This document shows, one piece after another, positions 17,409-26,430 of a stretch of 64,000 nucleotides of DNA. The stretch is from Streptomyces sp. SLBN-31 (lineage in GTDB: Bacteria; Actinomycetota; Actinomycetes; Streptomycetales; Streptomycetaceae), in the NCBI RefSeq assembly GCF_006715395.1, contig NZ_VFNC01000002.1, forward strand, positions 62,001-126,000, given 5' to 3'. The translations under genes were made by a program, and so were the position numbers. Within the stretch, counting starts at the first letter, position 1. Every line of letters begins with the position of its first letter. The notes beneath the pieces are model-generated. The model saw only the letters and a program-made list of their open reading frames with translations, was not told the DNA's origin and made no database searches.

Positions 17409-20195
17409 GTGGTGAAGTGGGGCAGGCGCAAAGCGAAGGAGACTTCGGACACCGAGGATCGTCCATCACCGTCGGCCGACGCCGCGGCGGCTGAGCAGGC
17501 AGGTGGGCGAGGGAACGCCGCCGAGGCCGTGAGCCGCTACGAGGCCGCCGTTGCAGAAGCCGTACGGCAATACGGGCCCGAGGCCATCGAGACACTGGCG
17601 ATACGCCATCAATTGGCGCACTGGACAGGAGAGTCGGGGCGTCCTGAGCATGCGCTGGAACTGTTCGCCCGGCTGCTTTCGGACCGTGAAAGGCTCCAGG
17701 GACCGCACCACCCGGACTCCGAACTCGCCCGGCACCAATTGGCGCACTGGTACGGCAGGGCCGGCCGCTTCCAGGAGGCCGTGAACCGTTACGAGATCAT
17801 GCGACGAGTGGCCGTACAACAGGACCGCCTCGAGACGGCGTTGTCCATGATGTGCGAGGTCGGGTACTGGCAGCAGCAGGCCGGGGACACCGCGGCCGCG
17901 CTGCGTACATTCGCCGAGATGCTGCGCAGTGCGCAGCAGGAACTGGGGCCGACGCACGAGCTGACCGGGATCGCCCGCCAGCGGTATGCGGAACTCGCCG
18001 GAGATCTCCCGTTCGGCAATGAGGGGGGCCACGACGGCCTGCAGAACCTCATCGCCGCGGCGGCGGAAGTCGAGGGCCGCGGTGACTTCCGCCGGGCCGG
18101 GCGCCTGTACGGGCAGATAGCGGCCCAGTCCGAACGCCTTTATGGACACGCCAGTTCACAGACCCTCGCCGCGCTCGTCGCGCAGGCCAAGGCCGCGGTG
18201 AACGCGGGGGACCACGCGGAGGCCGCCGAACGCTTCGACGCGGTCCTCACCTGCATGGAGCTGCAAGGACGCGGGCCGGGAACCCGCGAGTACGACATCC
18301 TTCGCGGCCAGCGCGACGAACTCGCCCGCAACGCCACACGCGTCACCTTCCGCATCGGGCAGCAAACCGGCGCGGTGTTGGGGCAGAAGGTGCAGGCCGC
18401 CCCCCAGACCGCGTGCGGCGTCCTGGCCCGCCGGCCGGAAGCCACGTCCACCACCTGTGTCGTCGCCGTCCTCGACGACACGGATGACGGTGCGCCGGCC
18501 GATATCCCTGCGGAGCAGTGGTCGGCGGTCATACGTCACCTGGCAGAGCAACGGTGGGAAGCGACGGCTGTGTACTTCGCCCGCCAGGACCGTCGGCCTA
18601 CGGCCGCAGACGCCCAGCTGTGCCGACGTCTGGGGCTGCTGGGCGTGTACGTGTCGTGCATGGACTCCTCGAACGTCCAGGTCGAGGCCTACAGCTTCAC
18701 CGGTTCTGAACCGGTGTACGCCCCGGTGGTCGTCGCAGCGGAGGAGTCGACCGCCCCTCAGCAGGCAGCCGCACAGCCCGCAGCCGGTGGCGTGGCGTTT
18801 CATCCGGGAGCCGAGGCGTTGGGGCAGTGGCGGGAGGTGGGTCGGGTGCGGCCCGCCACGGACGCGGATGGACCGTCCGCGTTCGGCAGCTACGAGGTAC
18901 TGGAGCGAGTGGGGCGAGGCGGCTTCGGCGACGTCTATCTCTGCCAGGACCCCGACGGTGTGATGGTCGCGGTGAAGACCCTGCACGCCCAGTACGCGAA
19001 CGTCCCCCCGATCAGGCTGGGCTTCGCCCACGAGGTGCAGGCGGCCCAACGGGTCAGCGGACGGTTCACCGTGCCGGTGATCGCCGCCGACCCCGATGGC
19101 GACACGCCATGGATGGCGGTGCCGTACGTGGCCGCCCCCTCGCTCCAGCAGCTCCTCGAACAGTGCGGCAAACTCGACGAGCCGACCGTACGCGGCCTGG
19201 GAGCCGGCATCGCCGCCGCTCTGAGCGCCATCCATGCGCAAGGCATAGTCCACCTGGATCTGAAACCGGGCAACGTCCTGCTCACCGCGGACGGACCGCG
19301 CGTCATCGACTTCGGCATCGCACAGATCGAGCGGCTGACCGAGCCGCGCCGCGGCTTCGCCGGAACCTACGCGTACGCGTCGCCCGAGCAACTGCGCGAG
19401 CAGCCGGTGTTCACCGCGGCCAGCGACGTGTTCTCCCTGGGCACCTTGGTGGCCCGACTGACGCTGGGGCGCAGTCCCTGGGGTGGGGACACGGCGACCG
19501 TGGTCGCCAACATCCGGGCCGGCGCACCAGACCTGCGCGGACTGCCCTCCTCACTGCACGATGTGGTGCGCTCGTGTCTGCAGCTCGATCCGACCCGGCG
19601 GCCGACGCCTCACGAGGTCGCCGAAGCCCTGCAACCCGGATTGGCAGACGGCGATCTCGGCCCGCTCCCTCTCTCGCAGGAAGCCCAGGACCTCGTCGCC
19701 GCGTATGCCACGATGCCCGCCACCCGCTTCTACGAGACACTCGCCGACACCAGGGCCGCTGTAGAGGGCGATGTGGCCCCGACGCGCCCGCCGTCGACCG
19801 GCGCCCTCACCGCGACCGTCGCCGACGGCCCGGAAGACGACGCTGACCGGCGTGCCGTGCCCTCCCGCGACACGACACCTGCCCACACGGCCGCCGCAGA
19901 ACTCGAAGCGCGGATCCATGCGTGGGAGCAAGAGGCCGAGGACAAAGAGCAGGCGCAGACGCGTCACGAATGCGGCGAGTTCATGGAAGAGGCGCGTGCG
20001 CTCCTCGGCGCGACCCACCCCCTGACGCTACGACTGCGCGTCTCACACGCGATGCTCGGCTTCGACCAGCCCGGCGGGATGGCAAACGCCGAAAGGGCGA
20101 TCGGGCAGGCGGCCAGGCACCTCGGCGAAGGGCACCCCACCGTGCGGGACGCCCGCGCGCTGCTGGCGATGGTGAAATCGACCGGAAGGACCTGA
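17409..20195 (+). CDS. TPR protein with central Ser/Thr protein kinase domain
   Basis: The protein has about 928 residues from GTG 17409 (GTG 17412 is an equal alternative, with GGGGGTGGGG upstream). Residues 40-330 are TPR-like repeats (EAIETLAIRHQLAHWTGESGRPEHALELFARLL and similar units). Residues 340-480 are an unassigned middle domain. Residues of about 492-745 are a Hanks-type kinase: Gly loop GRGGFGDV (502-509), VAVK (Lys523), catalytic loop HLDLKPGN (Asp617), DFG (634-636) and GTYAYASPEQ. The HRD Arg is Leu, so control by activation-loop phosphorylation may be relaxed. After a Pro/Ala-rich linker, a short TPR-like tail ends the protein. There is no membrane segment, unlike PknB-type receptors, so it acts in the cytoplasm. 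TPR repeats at both ends suggest scaffolded partners. The substrate is unknown. Confidence 0.88.
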   Translation: MVKWGRRKAKETSDTEDRPSPSADAAAAEQAGGRGNAAEAVSRYEAAVAEAVRQYGPEAIETLAIRHQLAHWTGESGRPEHALELFARLLSDRERLQGPHHPDSELARHQLAHWYGRAGRFQEAVNRYEIMRRVAVQQDRLETALSMMCEVGYWQQQAGDTAAALRTFAEMLRSAQQELGPTHELTGIARQRYAELAGDLPFGNEGGHDGLQNLIAAAAEVEGRGDFRRAGRLYGQIAAQSERLYGHASSQTLAALVAQAKAAVNAGDHAEAAERFDAVLTCMELQGRGPGTREYDILRGQRDELARNATRVTFRIGQQTGAVLGQKVQAAPQTACGVLARRPEATSTTCVVAVLDDTDDGAPADIPAEQWSAVIRHLAEQRWEATAVYFARQDRRPTAADAQLCRRLGLLGVYVSCMDSSNVQVEAYSFTGSEPVYAPVVVAAEESTAPQQAAAQPAAGGVAFHPGAEALGQWREVGRVRPATDADGPSAFGSYEVLERVGRGGFGDVYLCQDPDGVMVAVKTLHAQYANVPPIRLGFAHEVQAAQRVSGRFTVPVIAADPDGDTPWMAVPYVAAPSLQQLLEQCGKLDEPTVRGLGAGIAAALSAIHAQGIVHLDLKPGNVLLTADGPRVIDFGIAQIERLTEPRRGFAGTYAYASPEQLREQPVFTAASDVFSLGTLVARLTLGRSPWGGDTATVVANIRAGAPDLRGLPSSLHDVVRSCLQLDPTRRPTPHEVAEALQPGLADGDLGPLPLSQEAQDLVAAYATMPATRFYETLADTRAAVEGDVAPTRPPSTGALTATVADGPEDDADRRAVPSRDTTPAHTAAAELEARIHAWEQEAEDKEQAQTRHECGEFMEEARALLGATHPLTLRLRVSHAMLGFDQPGGMANAERAIGQAARHLGEGHPTVRDARALLAMVKSTGRT

Positions 20196-20416
20196 GCACC
20201 CGCCTTCGTGATCACGGGTGCCTGCGCGCTCAACGATTGCAGCAACGCAAAGGTCCTCATCTGAATGCGTCGACAGCGTCGATGCCGCTCGGATGGGAAC
20301 GTGCCGGGTGGCACGGTGAGGCGCTCGGGCCCGTGTCCGTGCCCGAGCGGCGGGAGATCAAGAAGATCGCGCAGTCGACCCGATCCAGCGGCCGTCTCAC
20401 TGCTGCAGCCCGTCTG
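20196..20416. other. Intergenic, nothing assigned
   Basis: A plus-strand stretch near 20290-20400 reads GWHGEALGPVSVPERREIKKIAQSTRSSGRL, faintly like the N-terminus of IS630-type transposases, but it is too short and diverged to call. Confidence 0.25.
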
Positions 20417-20701
20417 TCAGGAGCCGCAGAAGCCCACGCCGGCGAGGGTCCGGGCGCGCAGTAACAGGTCGAACGGGATCCTGCTCCTTCGGTCGGCCCG
20501 GCCCACGAGCATCATGCCGATCCCGTAGAGCGCGCCAAGCAGGTGGCCGACGAGTGTCCCGACCAGGACGATCGGGCAGCCGTACCGGCCCAGCAGGGCG
20601 CCCAGGACGGTGATCGAGGCGTTCAGCGCTGGCCCCAGAGGGGGAACGCCCATGCCGCTGCCGTCGGCCCCGCGTCTGCAGCCCGCGCACTCGCCCAGCA
20701 C
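20417..20701 (-). pseudogene. Prepilin peptidase (A24) C-terminal relic
   Basis: The 94-codon frame contains SGMGVPPLGPAL, VLGALLGRYGCPIVLVGTLVGHLLGALYGIGMMLVGRADRRSRIPFDLLLRARTLAGV. This follows the C-terminal half of type IV/Flp prepilin peptidases, which read G-M-G-D-V-K, then L-G-W-Y-G, then L-L-G-A-L-Y-G, then S-R-I-P-F-G-P-F-L. The catalytic Asp of GMGDVK is lost (GMGVPP) and the final helix is replaced. It is a dead remnant of an A24 peptidase. The spacing of hydrophobic helices is still visible. Confidence 0.55.
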
Positions 20702-20890
20702 GCCGTAGATCCGTCACAGCCGAGTGGTGGCGCGGTCCGCGCCCTGTGAGCTGTCTCACCCACCCCTGGCCGCTCACGGCACGAACTGCATGGCCAGCAC
20801 TGCTCTTACGCACTCGACGACCGCTCGTTGGCCGGATACGTCAATGATCTGTCATTGCAGCCAGTGCGGCAGTCGATACAGGCTGTGATC

Positions 20891-21907
20891 GTGTTTGAGC
20901 GACGTGTTGTTGTGGTGGTGTACGCGGGCGCAATGGCGCTGGACATCACCGGACCAATTGAAGTGTTCGATACCGCCAACCGGTTCCTTGCTCCGGCGGG
21001 CGCCCCCTACCGGATCGAGCTCGTCTCCCCCGAAGCACCACTGGTGCGCATGAGTTCCGGGATGAAGGTGGAAGCCGCGCCGCTGGAGGCGGGTGAGGGT
21101 CCGATCGACACGCTCCTCGTGCCGGGCGGATGGAGCCTCAACGGGGCGCTTCAGGACCGGGCGCTGGTCTCCTGGATCCGCCAGGCAGCGGCCCGGTCCC
21201 GCAGAGTCGCCTCCGTATGCGGCGGATCCTTTCTGCTCGCCGAGGCGGGCCTCCTCGACGGCAGACGCGCGACCACGCACTGGGCATACAGCGATGCCTT
21301 GGCGTGCCGCTATCCGGACGTGACGGTCGACGCCGAGCCGATCTTCATCTGGGACGGCCCCTTTGTGACCTCCGCCGGCGTGTCGACGGGGATCGACATG
21401 GCGCTGGCTCTGGTGGAGGCCGACCACGGCTCGGCTCGCGCCCTGCAGACGGCGCGGTTTCTCGTGCTGTTCCTCAAACGGCACGGTGGTCAGTCGCAGT
21501 TCAGCGCAGTCCTCGACGCCCAATTGGCCGACCATCCGCCGATCCGTGCCGCGCAGGAGTGGATTCTGGACAACCTGCACAACCCCTTACCCGTCGCCGA
21601 GATCGCCCGGCGAGCCAACATGAGCCTGCGCAACTTCGCCCGGGTCTTCAGGCGCGAGGCGGGCACGACCCCCGGCCAGTACATCGAGCGGACCCGTATC
21701 GCCCGCGCCCGCGAGCTGCTGGAAACCACCGATCTGACCATCAGCCAGATAGCGCGCCGCTGCGGATTCGCCGCCCCCGAGACCTTCTTCCGCTCCTTCG
21801 GCAGAACGCTGGGACTCACCCCGACGGAATACCGGCACCGCTTTCAACTCATCTCGCCATCCGGCTCCATCGACCCGCACCCCGAGACGGACAGGAGCTC
21901 CGTATGA
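20891..21907 (+). CDS. GlxA-type AraC family transcriptional regulator
   Basis: This 338-residue regulator has an N-terminal DJ-1/PfpI (class I glutamine amidotransferase-like) domain (VVVVVYAGAMALDITGPIEVF…, nucleophile-elbow region SVCGGSFLLAEAGLL) and a C-terminal AraC domain. The AraC domain carries two helix-turn-helix units (VAEIARRANMSLRNFARVFRREAGTTPGQYI and ISQIARRCGFAAPETFFRSFGRTLGLTPTEYR). The start is uncertain: GTG 20891 fits the conserved domain start and GTG 20885 is in frame, with only a weak ribosome site for either. Its stop overlaps the ATG of the ThDP enzyme (ATGA), so it is the first gene of the operon and likely its local activator. The ligand is unknown. Confidence 0.88.
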   Translation: MFERRVVVVVYAGAMALDITGPIEVFDTANRFLAPAGAPYRIELVSPEAPLVRMSSGMKVEAAPLEAGEGPIDTLLVPGGWSLNGALQDRALVSWIRQAAARSRRVASVCGGSFLLAEAGLLDGRRATTHWAYSDALACRYPDVTVDAEPIFIWDGPFVTSAGVSTGIDMALALVEADHGSARALQTARFLVLFLKRHGGQSQFSAVLDAQLADHPPIRAAQEWILDNLHNPLPVAEIARRANMSLRNFARVFRREAGTTPGQYIERTRIARARELLETTDLTISQIARRCGFAAPETFFRSFGRTLGLTPTEYRHRFQLISPSGSIDPHPETDRSSV

Positions 21908-23706
21908 CCCCAAAGAACGCGGACTTACCCGAGGCAGGAACGGTACGTCTGGTCGACCACCTGGCCGGCGAACTCGCCAGGGCCGGCGTCACCCACGTGT
22001 TCGGGGTCGGCGGCGCGAACATCGAGGACGTGTACGACGCCGTTCACCGCGTCGGCTCGATCCGCGGCGTCGTCGCCAAACACGAGTTCTCCGCCGTCAC
22101 CATGGCCGACGGATACGCCCGTACGACCAGGCGCCTCGGCGTCGTCGCCGCCACCTCGGGCGGTGGTGCCATGAATCTCCTGCCGGGCCTGGCCGAGGCG
22201 TACGCCTCCCGGGTGCCCGTGCTGGCCCTGGTGGGCCAGCCTCCCACCGGGCAGGAAGGCCACGGGGCGTTCCAGGACACCAGCGGCAGGGCGGGATCCT
22301 TCGACGCCAGGGACGTCTTCGCACCTGTGTCCCGGTTCTGTGCGCGGGTCGATGGCGCGGAGTCGCTGAAGGAGTTGCTGCCTCGGGCCATAGCGGCGGC
22401 ACAGGCCGATCCGCGTGGTCCGGCGGTGCTGTTGCTGCCCAAGGACGTGCAGCAGGCACAGGTGCAGTTGCCCGGGCGCAGCGTGGCCCAGATACCGGGT
22501 GTGCTGCCGTCGGCACCGACGGCGGCGGCACCGGCGGCACGGCTCGACACCGTGGCCGTCAGCGCCGTGGCGGACACTCTTCGCGCGGCCGGCCGCGTCC
22601 TCGTCATCGCCGGTGAAGACGTCGCCGCCACGGACGCACGCGCGGAACTTGCCGAACTGGCCCGACGCCTCGGGGCGTGGGTGGCGGTCACCCCCGACGC
22701 CAAGGACGTCTTCGACAACGGTGATCCACGGTTCGCAGGCGTGGCCGGGGTGATGGGTCATGCCAACGTCGAAGACTGTCTGCGGCGGGCGGATGTGTGC
22801 CTGCTGGTCGGCACCCGGCTGCCGCTGCTGGCACGCGGGGGCCTCGACCGGGCCCTGGCTGCCACAGAAGTCGTCTGCCTTGGTCCCGAACCGCCGTTCG
22901 TTCCGGGCACCACGCTGCTCGGGCATCTGCCGGACACGCTGCGTGCGGTGACCGACCTGCTCCCGCCGCGACGACGCGCCTGCCCTCAGCACTCCGGCCC
23001 CCTTCCCACCGTCATGCCGAGCCCGGCCCCTGAGGCCCGAGGCCGCACCATCCGCTACACCGAGGCTGTCGCCGCGGTGGAGGCGGCACTCCCCGACGAC
23101 GCGCACGTCTTCGTGGACGCCGGCAACGCAGGGGCCAGCGCGGTCCATCTCCTCCCGGCACCGCGCCACGGCCGCTTCGTGGTGGCGGTCGGCATGGGAG
23201 GCATGGGATACACCTTCGGAGCCGCAATCGGCGCCGCGCTCGCCACCGGCCGACGCACCTATGTACTCGCCGGGGACGGGGCCTTCTTCATGCACGGGAT
23301 GGAAGTGCACACGGCCGTGGAGCACGCCGCACCCGTGACCTTCGTCATCTTCAACAACAACGCCCACGCCATGTGCGCGGTGCGGGAGGAGTTCCTCCAG
23401 GGCGGCATCCGCAGCGACGACCTCTTCTCCCGGACCGACCTCGGCGCCGGGATGGCTGCTGCCTTCCCGTCGCTGGAGGTCACAGGGGCACAAGACGCCG
23501 CGCACCTGCGCAGGGCTCTGCTGCGCAGCAACGCGGGCTGCGGCCCGGCGTTCGTCGCGCTGGACTGCGAGCCAGGTGAGATCCCTCCGTTCCTCCCCTT
23601 CCAGTCCTTCACCGAAGCCGCCCGAGCCACCGAAGCCACCGAAGCCGTAGAAGGCACCGACAGCAAGGAGAACTCCCATGAGCGAGGCGTCGTCCACGTT
23701 GGCTGA
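21904..23706 (+). CDS. Thiamine diphosphate-dependent enzyme (acetolactate synthase-like)
   Basis: This is a 600-residue ThDP enzyme with the three usual domains. The PYR domain carries the catalytic Glu in VVAKHEFSAVTMADGYAR (about residue 62). The middle domain spans about residues 200-330. The PP domain has the cofactor motif G-D-G…N-N (LAGDGAFFMHGMEVHTAVEH … FVIFNNNAHAM). The start ATG at 21904 overlaps the regulator's stop. The C-terminus runs 29 bases into the next gene. ThDP enzymes of this class decarboxylate 2-oxoacids and ligate the resulting two-carbon or acyl unit. In this operon, with a KAS III-like enzyme and an aminotransferase, it probably forms an acyloin or 2-oxo intermediate. 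It is not the housekeeping IlvB: there is no regulatory-subunit gene and its C-terminal tail is unusual (Glu/Thr-rich). Confidence 0.88.
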   Translation: MTPKNADLPEAGTVRLVDHLAGELARAGVTHVFGVGGANIEDVYDAVHRVGSIRGVVAKHEFSAVTMADGYARTTRRLGVVAATSGGGAMNLLPGLAEAYASRVPVLALVGQPPTGQEGHGAFQDTSGRAGSFDARDVFAPVSRFCARVDGAESLKELLPRAIAAAQADPRGPAVLLLPKDVQQAQVQLPGRSVAQIPGVLPSAPTAAAPAARLDTVAVSAVADTLRAAGRVLVIAGEDVAATDARAELAELARRLGAWVAVTPDAKDVFDNGDPRFAGVAGVMGHANVEDCLRRADVCLLVGTRLPLLARGGLDRALAATEVVCLGPEPPFVPGTTLLGHLPDTLRAVTDLLPPRRRACPQHSGPLPTVMPSPAPEARGRTIRYTEAVAAVEAALPDDAHVFVDAGNAGASAVHLLPAPRHGRFVVAVGMGGMGYTFGAAIGAALATGRRTYVLAGDGAFFMHGMEVHTAVEHAAPVTFVIFNNNAHAMCAVREEFLQGGIRSDDLFSRTDLGAGMAAAFPSLEVTGAQDAAHLRRALLRSNAGCGPAFVALDCEPGEIPPFLPFQSFTEAARATEATEAVEGTDSKENSHERGVVHVG

Positions 23707-24331
23707 CATCCCCGGTCTGATGCGGATCGAGAACACCGGCAAGGAGGAACTGACCGCCCACTGCATGGAGCTCACCCATGCCGTCTACCCCCACCATCAG
23801 GTCTACGGGCAGTACTGCACCATCCACGAGTACGTCGACTGCCCCCCGGAGCAGGCCTACGACTACCTGCGCCAGGGCCACCACCTGGAGGAGTGGACCT
23901 GCACCCTGCGGGACTTCGCGCCCACCGGCACACCGGGGCTGTGGGCCGGCTACGACCGGCTCGAGGACGACACCAGGATCTACTGCAAGGTGGCCGCCAA
24001 CCCCGAGGCCATGACCGTGGACTACCACTGCTCCTGGGACCAGAGCGACAGACTGTGGATGATCTACCTGATGCGCGTCGTACCGGCTCGCCTGGTCCTC
24101 GGCAAGCCAGGGTCGGTGATCACCTGGACCAACTGCCGCCACCCCTATTACGACGACAATCCGCACCCCGACATGGCTCCCCGCCCGGACCGGCCCTGGG
24201 TGGGCGACTTCTGGGATCTGTTCTACGCGGGGCACACCGTGGAGATGAACAACCTCAAGGCGATCCTGGAACACCGCCACCGCAATGGCCTGCCGGTGTG
24301 CGTGGCTCCGGTGAAGGCGGTGGCTCGGTGA
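23678..24331 (+). CDS. SRPBCC (START/Bet v1-like) protein
   Basis: This 217-residue protein starts at the ATG at 23678, preceded by AAGGAG and lying inside the 3' end of the ThDP gene. It shows the SRPBCC pattern: an initial strand HEYVDCPPEQAYDYLRQGHHLEEWTCTLRDF, later DDTRIYCKVAANPEAMTVDYHC, and a long C-terminal helix NNLKAILEHRH. Proteins of this fold bind hydrophobic ligands, and many in biosynthetic clusters act as cyclases/aromatases or carriers. The sequence keeps several Trp and Cys residues lining a likely cavity. It is translationally coupled to both neighbours. A role in shaping or binding the product of the operon is likely; catalysis is unproven. Confidence 0.75.
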   Translation: MSEASSTLADIPGLMRIENTGKEELTAHCMELTHAVYPHHQVYGQYCTIHEYVDCPPEQAYDYLRQGHHLEEWTCTLRDFAPTGTPGLWAGYDRLEDDTRIYCKVAANPEAMTVDYHCSWDQSDRLWMIYLMRVVPARLVLGKPGSVITWTNCRHPYYDDNPHPDMAPRPDRPWVGDFWDLFYAGHTVEMNNLKAILEHRHRNGLPVCVAPVKAVAR

Positions 24332-25347
24332 CCACGGTCAGTCTCACCGACGTCGCAAGCTACTTGCCCGGCGAGCCGGTCCCCGCGGCGTTCTACACCG
24401 AGTACCCGGGAGCCGAGGACAAGTTGCGCAGCCACCCCATGTTCAAGGTCCCGCCGTTGCGGCACCACGTGGCAGCGGACGAGACCAACGCGGACATGGT
24501 CGAGCGCGCCGTACAGCCCCTGATCGATCGGCACGGAAAGACCGAGATCCGAGGTGTGGACGTGCTGCTGGTGCACAGTCAGCTGCCGGACCTGCCGTTC
24601 GTGGGCGCCGGCACCGAGGTGGCACGCCGCCTGGGCCTGAACCCGGAGTGGCTGGTCGACGTGGCCAACGCGGGCTGCGCGTCCTTCGTGTACATGTTGA
24701 AGCTGGCGCGGCAGATCCTCATGACCACCGACGCCAAGACCGCTTTGATCTGCAATGCGCAGAGCGCCGCGGGCCAGTGGTTCACGCAGTCGGAGGTGCG
24801 CAGGCTCGCCCAGGCCGCGATCCCGGGCGACGGATGCGGCGTGGCGTATGTGACGACATCGGCCGACAGCCCCGTACTCGACGTGGAGACCCGGCATATC
24901 GGCGAGTACGCCGGGGACATGACCGTGGCGGTCGACGACGGCCGAAAGTACTGGGAGCCGGGAAAGTCCCAACTACGCATCGGATTCACCGACTCCAGCG
25001 TCGCCAAGGTCCTGGCACGCGGCAACCGCCTCGTCCCGGAAGTGGTCACAGACCTGTGCCGGCGGCTCCGCGTGGCGACCGCCGACATCGACGTCCTCAT
25101 CACCAACCAGCCCAACCGCACCTTCCTTCGAAATTGGCGCGAGGCGCTGCAACTGCCCACCGAACGGCACCTGAACACCTTCGACGAGTACGGGAACCTG
25201 TTCGGAGCGGCGATGCCGATCACTTTGGACCACGCGGTCCGCTCACAGCAGGTGGAGGACGGTGACCTGGTGGTGCTCGGCGGATTCGCCCATGCGGGCG
25301 ACTTCGCCGGTGCCGCCGCGGTCCGTTGGCACGGCGGGCGGGGATGA
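24328..25347 (+). CDS. KAS III-like condensing enzyme with altered active site
   Basis: This is a 339-residue thiolase-fold enzyme. It starts with GTG at 24328, overlapping the previous stop (GTGA). The nucleophile is Cys117 (DVANAGCASFVYM). The FabH motif H-Q-A-N is replaced by N260-Q-P-N (VLITNQPNRTF), so the catalytic His is Asn. The following Asn region is EYGNLFGAAMPITL (Asn290). Loss of this His is expected to hurt decarboxylative condensation while leaving acyl transfer possible, as in acyltransferase-type KAS III homologues of natural-product pathways (CerJ-like). The enzyme would load an acyl group on Cys117 and pass it to an unknown acceptor. The downstream aminotransferase starts 3 bases after the stop. 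Confidence 0.82.
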   Translation: MTTVSLTDVASYLPGEPVPAAFYTEYPGAEDKLRSHPMFKVPPLRHHVAADETNADMVERAVQPLIDRHGKTEIRGVDVLLVHSQLPDLPFVGAGTEVARRLGLNPEWLVDVANAGCASFVYMLKLARQILMTTDAKTALICNAQSAAGQWFTQSEVRRLAQAAIPGDGCGVAYVTTSADSPVLDVETRHIGEYAGDMTVAVDDGRKYWEPGKSQLRIGFTDSSVAKVLARGNRLVPEVVTDLCRRLRVATADIDVLITNQPNRTFLRNWREALQLPTERHLNTFDEYGNLFGAAMPITLDHAVRSQQVEDGDLVVLGGFAHAGDFAGAAAVRWHGGRG

Positions 25348-25350
25348 CGT

Positions 25351-26430
25351 ATGGACATCCCCGTGCTGCACCGACTGGCGCTGAACGAGAGCCCGTACCC
25401 CCCACTGCCGTCAGTCCGCAGGGCGATGCAACGTGCTGTGGCACAGGCCCACCGGTATCCGCCGTTCTACCCCGACGACCTCACGGAGCGGATCGCCGCA
25501 TGGTGCCAGGTGAGCCCCGACCGCGTCGTGATCGGCAACGGTTCGGTGGGCGTGGCCCTTCAGTTGCTGCAGGCGGTGGTCGAACCCGGCGAAAGACTGG
25601 TCTACGCCTGGCGCAGCTTTGACGCGTATCCCCTGCTGGCGGCCATGGTCGACGCTCAGCCCGTCCCCGTGCCCCTGGCCCCGGACGGATGCCAGGATCT
25701 GGGCGCCCTGCTCGCGGCGCTCGACGATCGCACCCGCGTCGTGGTGCTGTGCAATCCGCACAACCCTACCGGCAGCCTGATCACCGCCGACGCGCTATCG
25801 GCGTTCCTGCGCCAGGTCCCCCGACACATCACCGTGCTCCTCGACGAGGCTTACATCGAGTTCGCCCGTGACACCGACATGCCGGATACACCCATCCTCT
25901 TGCTCCACCACCCCAACCTGCTTGTCCTGCGCACCTTTTCGAAGGCGTACGGCCTGGCCGCCCTGCGGGTCGGCTATGGACTCGGCGCTCCCGGCCTGGT
26001 GGCACGAATACGCCGGCAACAGCTGCCCTTCGGGATCAACGCGGTGGCAACTGCGGCGGTGAAGGCCTCGCTTCGCGCCGCCGGCGAGCTGCGCCGACGC
26101 GTGGACACCGTCATCGTCGAACGCGAGCGGCTCCACCACCAACTCGTTCAGCGAGGCTGGCACATACGCCCGGGCCACGCCAACTCCGTATGGCTCGCTG
26201 CCCCCGATCCGGTCGACGAGGCTGCCGCGGCACTCACCGCTGCCCGTGTCCAGGCGCGCCACTACCCCGGCGAGGGCCTACGGCTCACCGTCGGCAGCCG
26301 GCAGGCCAACGACGCCGTGCTCGCCGCGTTGACGGGGGTCAACCGGTACAAGGTGTCCGGCGGAAACCCCTCGACCGCACCAGCGGACGGGGCGATCGGC
26401 ACGTACCGCGGACGGCCGGTGGATAGATAG
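25351..26430 (+). CDS. HisC-like PLP-dependent aminotransferase (fold type I)
   Basis: This is a 359-residue class I/II aminotransferase starting at the ATG at 25351. The PLP-binding features are visible: NGSVGVALQLL (phosphate loop), CNPHNPTGSLI (Asn), LLDEAYIEF (Asp), the Schiff-base Lys in FSKAYGLAALRVGYG, and a C-terminal Arg in GEGLRLTVGS for the substrate carboxylate or phosphate. The closest type is histidinol-phosphate aminotransferase, but the position as the last gene of a ThDP/SRPBCC/KAS III operon points to amination of a keto intermediate in a secondary pathway. The C-terminal 25 residues (…TAPADGAIGTYRGRPVDR) extend past the usual HisC end. The substrate is unknown. Confidence 0.88.
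   Translation: MDIPVLHRLALNESPYPPLPSVRRAMQRAVAQAHRYPPFYPDDLTERIAAWCQVSPDRVVIGNGSVGVALQLLQAVVEPGERLVYAWRSFDAYPLLAAMVDAQPVPVPLAPDGCQDLGALLAALDDRTRVVVLCNPHNPTGSLITADALSAFLRQVPRHITVLLDEAYIEFARDTDMPDTPILLLHHPNLLVLRTFSKAYGLAALRVGYGLGAPGLVARIRRQQLPFGINAVATAAVKASLRAAGELRRRVDTVIVERERLHHQLVQRGWHIRPGHANSVWLAAPDPVDEAAAALTAARVQARHYPGEGLRLTVGSRQANDAVLAALTGVNRYKVSGGNPSTAPADGAIGTYRGRPVDR

Noticed and set aside
21130..21903. A 5' extension of the ThDP enzyme frame far into the GlxA gene
   Set aside because: The extra part has shadow composition; the ATG at 21904 overlapping the GlxA stop begins exactly at the conserved domain.
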